DNA from: Paracidovorax wautersii
GTDB lineage: Bacteria; Pseudomonadota; Gammaproteobacteria; Burkholderiales; Burkholderiaceae_C
Length of the DNA: 64,000 nucleotides
Direction: 5' to 3'
Assembly (NCBI RefSeq): GCF_900113035.1
Contig: NZ_FONX01000013.1
Coordinates: 36,978 to 100,977 of the forward strand
Part shown: one piece after another, positions 56,973 through 64,000 of the stretch
Numbering within the stretch: position 1 is the stretch's first letter
Layout: each line of letters begins with the position of its first letter
The notes under the pieces: model-generated
Told to the model about the DNA's origin: nothing
The model's database searches: none
Seen by the model: only the letters and a program-made list of their open reading frames with translations
Translations under genes and position numbers: made by a program

Positions 56973-57518
56973 TCACAGCGTCTCGATGGTGTGGTTCATG
57001 TTGGTGTAGATGCAGAGCTCGCCGGCGATCTCCAGCGACTTCTTCACCACCTCCTGGGCCGACAGCTCGGTGTGGTTCAGCAGCGCCTTGGCGGCCGAAT
57101 GCGCGTAGGCGCCGCCCGATCCGATGGCGACGATGCCCTGCTCGGGCTCCAGCACGTCGCCGTTGCCGGTGATGATGAGCGAGGCGCTCGCATCGGCCAC
57201 GGCCAGCATGGCCTCCAGGCGGCGCAGCACGCGGTCGGTGCGCCAGTCCTTGGTCAGCTCGATGGCGGCGCGCGTCAGGTGGCCCTGGTGCTTTTCCAGC
57301 TTGGCCTCGAAGCGCTCGAAGAGGGTGAACGCATCCGCCGTGGCGCCGGCGAAGCCCGCCAGCACCTTGCCGTGATAGAGCTTGCGCACCTTGCGCGCCG
57401 TGCCCTTGACCACGATGTTGCCCAGGGTGACCTGGCCGTCGCCGCCGATGGCGACCTGAATGCCGTCCGCCGTCTGGCGGCGGACGCTGAGGATGGTGGT
57501 GCCGTGAAACTGTTCCAT
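56973..57518 (-). CDS. hslV: HslV peptidase subunit of HslUV protease
   Basis: A 181-residue proteasome-like threonine peptidase. The N-terminus is MEQFHG before the conserved TTILSVRR, so Thr7 should become the N-terminal nucleophile after removal of a short propeptide; E. coli needs only Met removal. Conserved DGQVTLGN and [15 protein letters not shown] are present. Upstream of hslU, with the repeat in between. Confidence 0.96.
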   Translation of the reverse strand: MEQFHGTTILSVRRQTADGIQVAIGGDGQVTLGNIVVKGTARKVRKLYHGKVLAGFAGATADAFTLFERFEAKLEKHQGHLTRAAIELTKDWRTDRVLRRLEAMLAVADASASLIITGNGDVLEPEQGIVAIGSGGAYAHSAAKALLNHTELSAQEVVKKSLEIAGELCIYTNMNHTIETL

Positions 57519-57605
57519 AGCGCCAGCAAGTGGGGGCCCGGGCGGATATTGCAAGCGTGCGAAGCCATCCACATGGGCGCCGCCGGCGGCGCCCGGTTCA
57601 GTGCA

Positions 57606-59345
57606 TCAGTGCGCGCGCGGCACGACGCGTGCGTGCTCGTTGATGCCGATCACGTTGAAGAACACCGCCACCAGCCGCGAGAGATGCACGAACTGCACGG
57701 CATGCCCCTGCGACTGCAGGTCCGCCGCCCAGTTCAGCACCGAGCCCGCCGCGGCGAAATCGATCCGGATCAGCCGATCGCACGCCACCACCAGGGGCGC
57801 GCCGGGCGGGGCCTGCTCCTGCAGCGGCGCCAGCAGCGGCATGGCGTCGCCCTCCACCACGCCGGCCAGCGAGGACGGGGGTTCGTTCCCCAGCGGCATG
57901 CGGGACGAATCCTGGCTCACGCCGAAGCCGGACGGGTGCTCGCGCTCCAGTTCTTCGAGCGCGGCCCAGTCGGTGCTGCCGCCACCACCGCTGCACGCGC
58001 AGCGCGGCGGCACCCAGGACGGGGGCGAGACCTCATAGGTCACGCAGTAATCCATCGCAACCAGATCGAACTCTTCCAGCCGGCCCATCAGGCGCAGGGC
58101 CGCGAGGCGCAGGCGCCAGGCCTGCGGCGGCGCGCTGCCGTCGCCCGACGGCGTGGCGACCTGCAGCACTTCGAGCAGGGTGTCCACGCCGTGGAGCACC
58201 AGCCGCACGTCGCCCTGGTCCGCCCACTGGGTGAACAGGTCGGCCAGCCCAGGCACGGCCGCACCGTCGATGGCCTGCAGGCGCGACCAGGTGAGATCCC
58301 AGGGCGCCGCGGCGCGCTGCGTGGCGGCCTGCAGCGCCGCTACCGACTGCGGCCCGAGCTCCGAGGGCGCGACCCAGCGGAATTCCCTGGCGGGCACGGC
58401 GAGTGTCGGCTCGGCGGGCGCTTCCGCCGGCACGCCGGCCAGCTCGGGCAACGAGAACCAGAGCGGCGCGGAGCGGCCGAAGCGGGCGGCGAATTCGATC
58501 GCCAGCGCCTCGAAGGGCTCCTGCCGGCCGGTGGCACGGTAGAGGTCGAACAGCGCCATCCACAGCTCGAACTGCCGCTCGGGCGCGTCCTGGGCGCGCT
58601 GCGCCAGCAGTTCGCGCAGCGCGGCCTCGGCACCCGCGGTGTCGCCATGGGCGAAGCGGATGGCGGCCTCTTCCAGATCCGGATCGTGCCGGAACGCGGC
58701 CGGCGCAGCCGCCGGGGGCGCCGCAGGCGGGGCGGCATCGGCGCGGACCGCCGGGCGCACCGCCCAGGCCTGCGCGAACACGTCGCCCGGCTCTTCCTGG
58801 GCCAGCGAAGAGAGGCGGAACGGCACGGTGGGCGCGAACGCGCGGGCCTGGCGCGTGTCGGTCTCGGACGCCAGCAGCAGGGAAGAAGGAATGGTGGTGG
58901 CCGTGAGCGAGGCCGTGGACGTCGGGGGCGGCGCGGAGGGCGAAGCGCCGGCCAGCGGCGCATGGCGGCTGCGCCACCATTGCTGGGACATCTGCGCCTC
59001 GATCTCGTCGATCTTGCGGATCGTGCCGGCCCGGTCGTCGGAGGAAGAACCGCCCAGGCCGCTGTCCACCTCGAGGAACGAGGGGCGCTGGGCCGCGTCG
59101 TCGTCTTCGGTGCGCTGGCCCTGCATAGCGTCGCGCTGGCGCAGGCGGCGCAGCTGGTCGAACTCGCGGCGCCGCACGAAGTCGTTGCGGCGCTTGCGCT
59201 CGATCATCTCCTTGAGCATCTGCTTGCTGTACTGGCTGTCGCGGTCGTCCTGCGACGCTTCAGCCTCCGCCCAGGGTGCGGTCGGGTTGCGCACGAAGCG
59301 CACCACTCTCGACAGCAGTCCCCGGGAGGGTTCTTCCTTGCTCAT
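57606..59345 (-). CDS. Large protein with C-terminal STAS-like domain
   Basis: A 579-residue protein I cannot assign a function. The N-terminus is charged and helical (KQMLKEMIERKRRNDFVRRR, likely coiled coil, about 40-75), followed by a low-complexity Ala/Pro/Ser linker, a TPR-like helical middle (EEAAIRFAHGDTAGAEAALREL), and a C-terminal STAS-like domain (LIRIDFAAAGSVLNWAADLQ, then FVHLSRLVAVFFNVIGINEH). A Gly-rich CACSGGGGS break sits at about residue 445. It lies between dksA and hslV in one direction, an order I recall from related genomes. The STAS end suggests a signalling or lipid-transport-like adaptor, an inference. Confidence 0.75.
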   Translation of the reverse strand: MSKEEPSRGLLSRVVRFVRNPTAPWAEAEASQDDRDSQYSKQMLKEMIERKRRNDFVRRREFDQLRRLRQRDAMQGQRTEDDDAAQRPSFLEVDSGLGGSSSDDRAGTIRKIDEIEAQMSQQWWRSRHAPLAGASPSAPPPTSTASLTATTIPSSLLLASETDTRQARAFAPTVPFRLSSLAQEEPGDVFAQAWAVRPAVRADAAPPAAPPAAAPAAFRHDPDLEEAAIRFAHGDTAGAEAALRELLAQRAQDAPERQFELWMALFDLYRATGRQEPFEALAIEFAARFGRSAPLWFSLPELAGVPAEAPAEPTLAVPAREFRWVAPSELGPQSVAALQAATQRAAAPWDLTWSRLQAIDGAAVPGLADLFTQWADQGDVRLVLHGVDTLLEVLQVATPSGDGSAPPQAWRLRLAALRLMGRLEEFDLVAMDYCVTYEVSPPSWVPPRCACSGGGGSTDWAALEELEREHPSGFGVSQDSSRMPLGNEPPSSLAGVVEGDAMPLLAPLQEQAPPGAPLVVACDRLIRIDFAAAGSVLNWAADLQSQGHAVQFVHLSRLVAVFFNVIGINEHARVVPRAH

Positions 59346-59406
59346 GGGCGGGTGGCGCAGCAGCCGGGTTTGCGAAGGGCCTGGCAGCGGTGCGCGCTGG
59401 CGTGGG

Positions 59407-59904
59407 TCAGTCCCCGAACATCTTCTGCTTGAGCTCGCGGCGCTGTTGCGCTTCGAGCGACAGCGTGGCGGTGGGGCGCGCCAGCAGGCGGCCGACGCCG
59501 ATGGGCTCGCCGGTTTCGTCGCAGTAGCCGTAGTCGCCGGCATCGATGCGGGCGATGGACTGCTCGATCTTCTTGAGCAGCTTGCGCTCGCGGTCACGGG
59601 TGCGCAGTTCGAGGGCGTGCTCTTCCTCGATGGTGGCGCGGTCGGCCGGGTCGGGCACGACGACGGTGTCTTCGCGCAGGTGCTCGGTGGTTTCGCCGGC
59701 GCTGTTGTGGATGTCCTGCTTGAGCTGAACCAGCTTGTGGCGGAAGAACGCCATCTGCTTTTCGTTCATGTACTCGCTCTCGGGCATGGACAGCACTTCG
59801 GAGTCGGTCAGCTCTTCGACCGCCTTGTTCTTCCAGTTGTTGGCCAGCTTGGGATCTTTCTTGGCGGCCGCCACGGGGGATTGGGCTTGCATGGTGGTAG
59901 GCAT
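59407..59904 (-). CDS. dksA: RNA polymerase-binding factor DksA, cysteine-poor
   Basis: A 165-residue DksA that works with ppGpp on RNA polymerase. The coiled-coil tip has the essential aspartates in VVPDPADRATIEEE. The globular domain reads YGYCDETGEPIGVGRL, then ARPTATLSLEAQQRREL: only the first of the four zinc-finger cysteines is kept (Thr, Thr/Ala and Ser elsewhere), so it should fold without zinc. Such Cys-poor forms resist oxidation and zinc loss. Start ATG at 59904 or four codons later. It has a long leader (see 59905-60173). Confidence 0.94.
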   Translation of the reverse strand: MPTTMQAQSPVAAAKKDPKLANNWKNKAVEELTDSEVLSMPESEYMNEKQMAFFRHKLVQLKQDIHNSAGETTEHLREDTVVVPDPADRATIEEEHALELRTRDRERKLLKKIEQSIARIDAGDYGYCDETGEPIGVGRLLARPTATLSLEAQQRRELKQKMFGD

Positions 59905-60173
59905 TGTGAGTTATGAGCTGGCTAAGGCGCCGTGAGGGGCCGCCGGGGGTTCCAAGGATGGTACGGTCAATCGCTGCAGACAGATAGCGGACGCCTGCCA
60001 CATTCCAAAAACCGCCACGCAGCCTGATGGAACCAAGGCTGCGGTGCAGGGATCGGACGGACGCCTTGTCTGCCGCTTTCCTGTCTCTTCGCTCTGGGGC
60101 GCTGCCCGGATGGACCGCTCGGGCCTGAAGCCAGGCAGCGGGCCGTCCGGGGTTTTGCCGGGGCGCGATTGTA
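59905..60173 (-). promoter_or_regulatory. dksA promoter and long leader with terminator-like hairpin
   Basis: TACAAT (60173-60168, minus strand) is a good -10 box with a weak -35, predicting an approximately 255-base leader. Inside, arms CGCAGCCT (60043-60036) and AGGCTGCG (60025-60018) form an 8-bp hairpin followed after six bases by five T (60011-60007), a terminator-like structure upstream of dksA. The rest of the 399-base gap to the GTPase gene (60174-60303) shows no gene. Confidence 0.55.
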
Positions 60174-60303
60174 TCGGCCTGTGCCCGAAGTGAAACCCCT
60201 TCGCGCAATGCGGCGGAAAAATGCGACCTTCTCCTACGGGACGAGGCCGCATCCAGCGGGCGCCTTCAGCGCCTTCGCCCTCCGGGAGATCGTCAGCGGC
60301 CGC

Positions 60304-61392
60304 TCAGACCAGGCACTGCTCCAGGCCCTGCATGAAGATGTCCTTGGGCAGGTCGATGCCGATGAACACCATCTTGCTCATGCGCTTCTCGCCCTCGGCC
60401 CATTGCGGCCCGAGGTCGCTGCCCATGAGCTGGTGCACGCCCTGGAAGATCACCTTGCGCTCGGTGCCCTTCATGTCCAGCACGCCCTTGTAGCGCAGCA
60501 TGCGCGGGCCATAAATGTTCACGATGGCGCCCAGGAAGTCTTCCAGCTTGGCGGGGTCGAACGGCCGCTCGGCGCGATAGACGAAGCTCTTGACGTCGTC
60601 GTCATGGTGATGGTGGTGGCCGTGGCCGCCGTGCTGGTGCGAGGGGTGGTCGCAATGCTCGCCGTGCTCGTGGTCATGGTCGTGGTGCTCATGGCCGTGA
60701 TCGTGATGGTCGTGGTCATGGTCGTGGCCGCCCTCTTCCTTGAGGAAGTCCGGGTCGATGTCGAGCTTGGCGTTCAGGTTGAAGCCGCGCAGGTCCAGCA
60801 CCTCGGCGATGGACACCTCGCCGAAATGCACGGCCTTGATCGGGGCGCGCGGGTTCATGTGCTTGAGGCGGTGGATCAGCGCATCGGTCTCCGCGGCCGT
60901 GACCAGGTCGGTCTTGGACAGGAAGATCTGGTCGGCGAAGCCCACCTGGCGGCGCGCCTCCTGGCGGTCGTTGAGCTGCTGCGCGGCGTGCTTGGCATCC
61001 ACCAGGGTGATGATGGAATCGATCAGGTAGGACTCGGCGATCTCCTCGTCCATGAAGAAGGTCTGCGCGACCGGTCCGGGGTCGGCCACGCCGGTGGTCT
61101 CGATGACGATGCGGTCGAAGGCCAGCTCGCCCTTGCGGCGCTTGGCGGCCAGGTCCTGCAGCGTCTCGCGCAGGTCTTCGCGGATGGTGCAGCAGATGCA
61201 GCCGTTGCTCATCTGGACGATCTGCTCCTTGGAGTCGGTCACGAGGATGTCGTTGTCGATGTTCTCCTCCCCGAATTCGTTCTCGATGACGGCGATCTTC
61301 TGGCCGTGGGCTTCGGTCAGCACGCGCTTGAGCAGCGTGGTCTTGCCCGAGCCGAGGAAGCCGGTGAGGATGGTGACGGGAATGAGGGACAT
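60304..61392 (-). CDS. COG0523 (CobW/ZNG1-like) metal-chaperone GTPase
   Basis: A 362-residue G3E GTPase. Walker A GFLGSGKTT at 11-19, the metal-binding CxCC motif CICC at 65-68 within NGCICCTIRED, Walker B EENIDNDIL region and SKTD guanine motif. A histidine-rich loop (about 222-266, over 20 His) precedes the CobW C-terminal domain. Such proteins deliver zinc (or cobalt) to client enzymes under limitation. Its position upstream of the zinc-independent dksA suggests a shared metal theme. I saw no convincing Zur box. Confidence 0.9.
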   Translation of the reverse strand: MSLIPVTILTGFLGSGKTTLLKRVLTEAHGQKIAVIENEFGEENIDNDILVTDSKEQIVQMSNGCICCTIREDLRETLQDLAAKRRKGELAFDRIVIETTGVADPGPVAQTFFMDEEIAESYLIDSIITLVDAKHAAQQLNDRQEARRQVGFADQIFLSKTDLVTAAETDALIHRLKHMNPRAPIKAVHFGEVSIAEVLDLRGFNLNAKLDIDPDFLKEEGGHDHDHDHHDHGHEHHDHDHEHGEHCDHPSHQHGGHGHHHHHDDDVKSFVYRAERPFDPAKLEDFLGAIVNIYGPRMLRYKGVLDMKGTERKVIFQGVHQLMGSDLGPQWAEGEKRMSKMVFIGIDLPKDIFMQGLEQCLV

Positions 61393-61596
61393 GTCGGCAA
61401 CGCTTTCGATGGGAGGAATTCGGAGGGTGCGCGCTCCCGCAGGAACACGCATTGCAAAAGTCTAGCGAAGCTGTCAAGCCCCAGGAGCGACATGGACGTG
61501 TGCTTTCAAACGCCTTCAGGTCCGTGCACTCCGTTACATAGTTGTGCGACATTGATGTCCAGCGACTGATTGATCCTCCTTACCCCACGCCCGGCC

Positions 61597-62979
61597 ATGG
61601 ATTTCCAATTGACTGCCGACCTGCTGGACTCCCTCGGCATAGCGCTGTGCATCTTCGATGCCCAGGAGTGCACGGTGCTCTGGAATGCCTCGTTCCTGCG
61701 CCTGTTTCCCGAACACGACGGCCACGTGTACGCGGGCGAGCCCTATGTCGAGAACCTGCGCCGCTTCTACACGGGCCGGCTGGCCCCGGAAGACCTGCCC
61801 TACATCGACCGCTTCATCGCCGACGGCCTGCAGCGCTTCCGATCGCACACCCAGCCCTTCGTCTTCCTGCACCAAGGCCGCTGGCTGCGCGTGGCCGCCG
61901 CGCCGCGCCAGGGCGGCGGGCAGGTGCGCATCTGGCTGCAGGTGGCGGCGGCCGATGCGAACGGGCAGCCAGGCCAGGGCGCCCAGGCGGCGGCCTCCAC
62001 CTGCGACCCGAACGTGCTGCCGCCTTCGGACACCCAGCAGATGCTGGAAGACATGGGCGAAGCCGCCACCGTCATGGACGGCGAAGGCCATGTGCTCTTC
62101 GCCAACGACCGGTTCCTCGTGCTCTACGGCCTGTCGTCCAAGGCCGCGCTGCGGGGCTGCACCTATGCGCAGATCGTGCAGCGGCTCTGGGACGCGGCCC
62201 CCGACCCGCAGGAGCGCGCCCGGCACCACGAAGACCTGGCGGCGGCCCTGCGCGATGCCGCCCTCTTCGCCGGCGCCCCCTTCGAGCTGCCCCTGCCCGG
62301 GGGACGCTGGCTGCGCGTGGCCATGAACCGCAGCGCGGGCGGCCAGAGCTACGCGCTGCACACCGACATCACCGGCATCAAGCGCAACGAGAGCGAGCTG
62401 CGCGCCAGCGAGCAGCAGCTGCGCGTGCTGGCCGAGCAACTGCGCAGCGAGACCCAGCGCGACATGCTGACCGGCCTGCTCAACCGCCGCAGCCTGCAGG
62501 CGCTGCTGCATGAGCTGTGCCACCAGGCCGGCCCGCATGCCCTGCTGTTCATCGACCTGGACGGCTTCAAGGCCGTGAACGACCAGGCCGGCCATGCGGC
62601 GGGCGACCAGGTGCTGCGGCGCGTGGCCACGCGCCTCACGCAGTGCGTGCGGCAGGGCGACACCCTGGTGCGCCTGGGCGGCGACGAATTCGTGCTGGTG
62701 CTGCCCCACTGCGGCGAGACGCCCGCGCAGCAGGTGGGCCGGCACATCATCGGCACGCTGAGCGACAAGGACTTCGTGCTGGAAAGCGGCCAGCGCTTCC
62801 GCGTCGGCGCCAGCATCGGCGTGCGGCTCTTCGGCGGCATGGCCGAGGCGGCCGATACGCTGCTGGCCGACGCGGACGCGGCCTGCTATGCCGCCAAGCG
62901 CGCCGGCCGGGGCCGCGTCGAGATGGCCGGGGCGCCCGGCGCGGGCTTCAGCCCTTGCGCATCACGGCCAGCCCCTTGA
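61597..62979 (+). CDS. Diguanylate cyclase with PAS-like sensor domains
   Basis: A 460-residue soluble protein: two PAS-like domains (about 1-110 and 150-270) and a C-terminal GGDEF domain. The active site is GGDEF intact, and the inhibitory I-site RQGD lies five residues before it, so it should make cyclic di-GMP under product inhibition. MLTGLLNRRSL marks the domain start. ATG 61597 is chosen over an upstream TTG. Tail-to-tail with rlmI, with a 32-base overlap of coding ends. Confidence 0.92.
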   Translation: MDFQLTADLLDSLGIALCIFDAQECTVLWNASFLRLFPEHDGHVYAGEPYVENLRRFYTGRLAPEDLPYIDRFIADGLQRFRSHTQPFVFLHQGRWLRVAAAPRQGGGQVRIWLQVAAADANGQPGQGAQAAASTCDPNVLPPSDTQQMLEDMGEAATVMDGEGHVLFANDRFLVLYGLSSKAALRGCTYAQIVQRLWDAAPDPQERARHHEDLAAALRDAALFAGAPFELPLPGGRWLRVAMNRSAGGQSYALHTDITGIKRNESELRASEQQLRVLAEQLRSETQRDMLTGLLNRRSLQALLHELCHQAGPHALLFIDLDGFKAVNDQAGHAAGDQVLRRVATRLTQCVRQGDTLVRLGGDEFVLVLPHCGETPAQQVGRHIIGTLSDKDFVLESGQRFRVGASIGVRLFGGMAEAADTLLADADAACYAAKRAGRGRVEMAGAPGAGFSPCASRPAP

Positions 62980-64000
62980 GGTATTCGCCCTCGGGAAATT
63001 CCAGCGTCATCGGATGGTCGGGCGCGCCGGCCAGGCGCTCCAGGATGTAGCCGTCCACCCCGGCGTCGGCACCGGCCGAAGCCACGATCTTGTGGAACAG
63101 GTCGGCGCTGATGCCGCCCGAGCACGAGAAGGTGAACAGCATGCCGCCCGGCTCCAGCAGCTGCAGCGCCAGGCGGTTGATGTCCTTGTAGGCGCGCGCG
63201 GCCCGCTCGGCATGCACCGCCGTGGGCGCGAACTTCGGCGGGTCCAGCACGATGGCGTCGAAGGTGCGGCCGTCCTTCAGGAACTGGCGCAGCGAGGCGT
63301 TCACGTCGGCATCGAGGAAATCGGCGCGCGCCATGTCGAAGCCGTTGAGCGCCACGTGCGCCCGGGCGCGCTCCAGCGCCGGGCCCGACGAATCGATGGA
63401 GGTGACATGCCCCGCGCCGCCGGCCAGCGCCGCCACCGAGAAGCCGCCCGTGTAGCAAAAGCAGTTCAGCACGCGCTGCGAGCCCAGGCGCCGCACGGTC
63501 TCGAAGAACCGCTGGCGGCTGTCGCGCTGGTCCAGGTAGAAGCCGGTCTTGTGGCCTTCGGCGATGTTGAGCGTGAGCTGCCAGCCGTGTTCGCGCAGCG
63601 AGCGCTCCACCGGCACGGGCGAGCCGTCGTCCCGCTCGCCGCCGCGCAGCCAGCCGGTGGCGGGCTGCAGGCCCTCCAGCTGGCGCACGCTGGCGTCGGA
63701 GCGCTCGTAGAGGTGCCGCGCGCCCGTGGCCTGCAGCAGCGCGTCGGCGATCACGCTCTTCCAGCGCTCGGTGCCGGCGCTGGTGAACTGGGCCACCAGC
63801 ACGGTGGCGTCGCCCTCGCCGTCACCATAGCGGTCCACGATCAGGCCGGGCAGGCCGTCGGATTCGCCATGCACCAGGCGCACGCCGTCGCTTTCTATGG
63901 CAAAACGGCTCCGCGCCTTGATGGATGCTTGGCATGTCGCTATGAAAAACGAAGCATCGATGCGCTGCTTCTCGTCGAAGCTCCAGACCCGGGCACGGAT
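62948..64000 (-). CDS. rlmI: 23S rRNA m5C1962 methyltransferase RlmI, partial
   Basis: At least 351 codons; the 5' end lies outside the window (the frame is open to base 64000, beginning IRARVWSFDEKQRID). Family features: SDGLPGLIVDRYGDGE, LNIAEGHKTGFYLDQRDSR, LNCFCYTGGFSVAALAGGA (SAM site) and VLDPPKFAPT. It methylates C1962 of 23S rRNA. The segment 63885-63960 is AT-rich for the window and holds a 17-bp motif, yet the frame is intact. Confidence 0.92.
   Translation of the reverse strand: MRARVWSFDEKQRIDASFFIATCQASIKARSRFAIESDGVRLVHGESDGLPGLIVDRYGDGEGDATVLVAQFTSAGTERWKSVIADALLQATGARHLYERSDASVRQLEGLQPATGWLRGGERDDGSPVPVERSLREHGWQLTLNIAEGHKTGFYLDQRDSRQRFFETVRRLGSQRVLNCFCYTGGFSVAALAGGAGHVTSIDSSGPALERARAHVALNGFDMARADFLDADVNASLRQFLKDGRTFDAIVLDPPKFAPTAVHAERAARAYKDINRLALQLLEPGGMLFTFSCSGGISADLFHKIVASAGADAGVDGYILERLAGAPDHPMTLEFPEGEYLKGLAVMRKG
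63939..63955 (+). repeat. 17-bp motif inside rlmI, copy k
   Basis: Plus strand GCTAT-GAAAAAC-GAAGC; in rlmI it reads GCT TCG TTT TTC ATA GC, giving ASFFIA with rare codon ATA. Confidence 0.6.

Noticed and set aside
55821-59432. Long plus-strand open frame antisense to hslU, hslV and the STAS protein
   Set aside because: Same artefact of high GC; it spans three well-supported minus-strand genes and their gaps and has no family resemblance.
59969-59985. GCTGC-AGACAG-ATAGC in the dksA leader as a motif copy
   Set aside because: The spacer is 6 rather than 7 bases and the left half-site is changed.
61393-61596. Zur box between the COG0523 GTPase and the diguanylate cyclase
   Set aside because: GTTACATAGTTGTG is AT-rich but lacks the dyad of known Zur sites; not enough to call.

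Overview
The window is a GC-rich chromosomal segment from a betaproteobacterium, most likely a member of the Comamonadaceae (Acidovorax-like). The evidence is the composition, the order of the division and cell-wall cluster, and the family-typical pairings accB-accC-prmA, dksA next to hslVU, and an aroG gene behind an aromatic leader peptide. Almost every base belongs to a gene. I see no tRNA, rRNA, prophage, IS element or CRISPR array, so this is core chromosome rather than an accessory island.

Layout, left to right. 1-7137: the end of a Lys/Ala-rich histone-like gene, then a minus-strand block with a PfkB-type adenosine/sugar kinase, a zinc-ribbon DUF3426 protein, prmA, the biotin carboxylase pair accC-accB, a TlpA-like thioredoxin and a conserved protein. 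7351-16786: the peptidoglycan-recycling ligase mpl, aroG with its attenuator, a membrane protein, tldD, an amidase, rodA and a YqiA-like esterase. 16806-21157: tctBA (citrate-type transporter membrane subunits without the usual tctC) divergent from a TctD/TctE-like two-component system. 21150-31902: a Wzy/PglL-like polymerase, an RNB ribonuclease, a TonB-like protein, aroE, mtgA, an IclR regulator, a PlsC/CdsA-like pair, ruvC and an RcnB-like protein. 32136-36155: a chemoreceptor and thiC under a TPP riboswitch.

36156-55385 is a complete dcw cluster read on the minus strand: mraZ-rsmH-ftsL-ftsI-murE-murF-mraY-murD-ftsW-murG-murC-ddl-ftsQ-ftsA-ftsZ-lpxC plus a small membrane gene. Ten consecutive junctions from rsmH to ddl overlap by 4 or 7 bases. 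The cluster starts from a sigma70-like promoter overlapped by four GTG boxes spaced exactly 10 bp apart, the expected MraZ operator. With mpl, rodA and mtgA the window holds a large part of the envelope-building machinery. 55533-64000: hslVU, a STAS-domain protein, a cysteine-poor dksA behind a long leader, a COG0523 metal-chaperone GTPase, a diguanylate cyclase and a partial rlmI.

Two observations stand out. First, upstream of aroG there is an intact 20-residue leader peptide with seven consecutive aromatic residues, followed by a terminator hairpin: a classical attenuator sensing Phe, Tyr and Trp together. Second, an AT-rich 17-bp palindrome-like motif (GCTAY, seven bases, NNAGC) recurs eleven times. 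Six copies lie inside housekeeping genes, where they force rare codons such as CTA, ATA and GTA, and four intergenic copies sit beside a hairpin. It looks like a dispersed site for an unknown DNA-binding or genome-organising factor.
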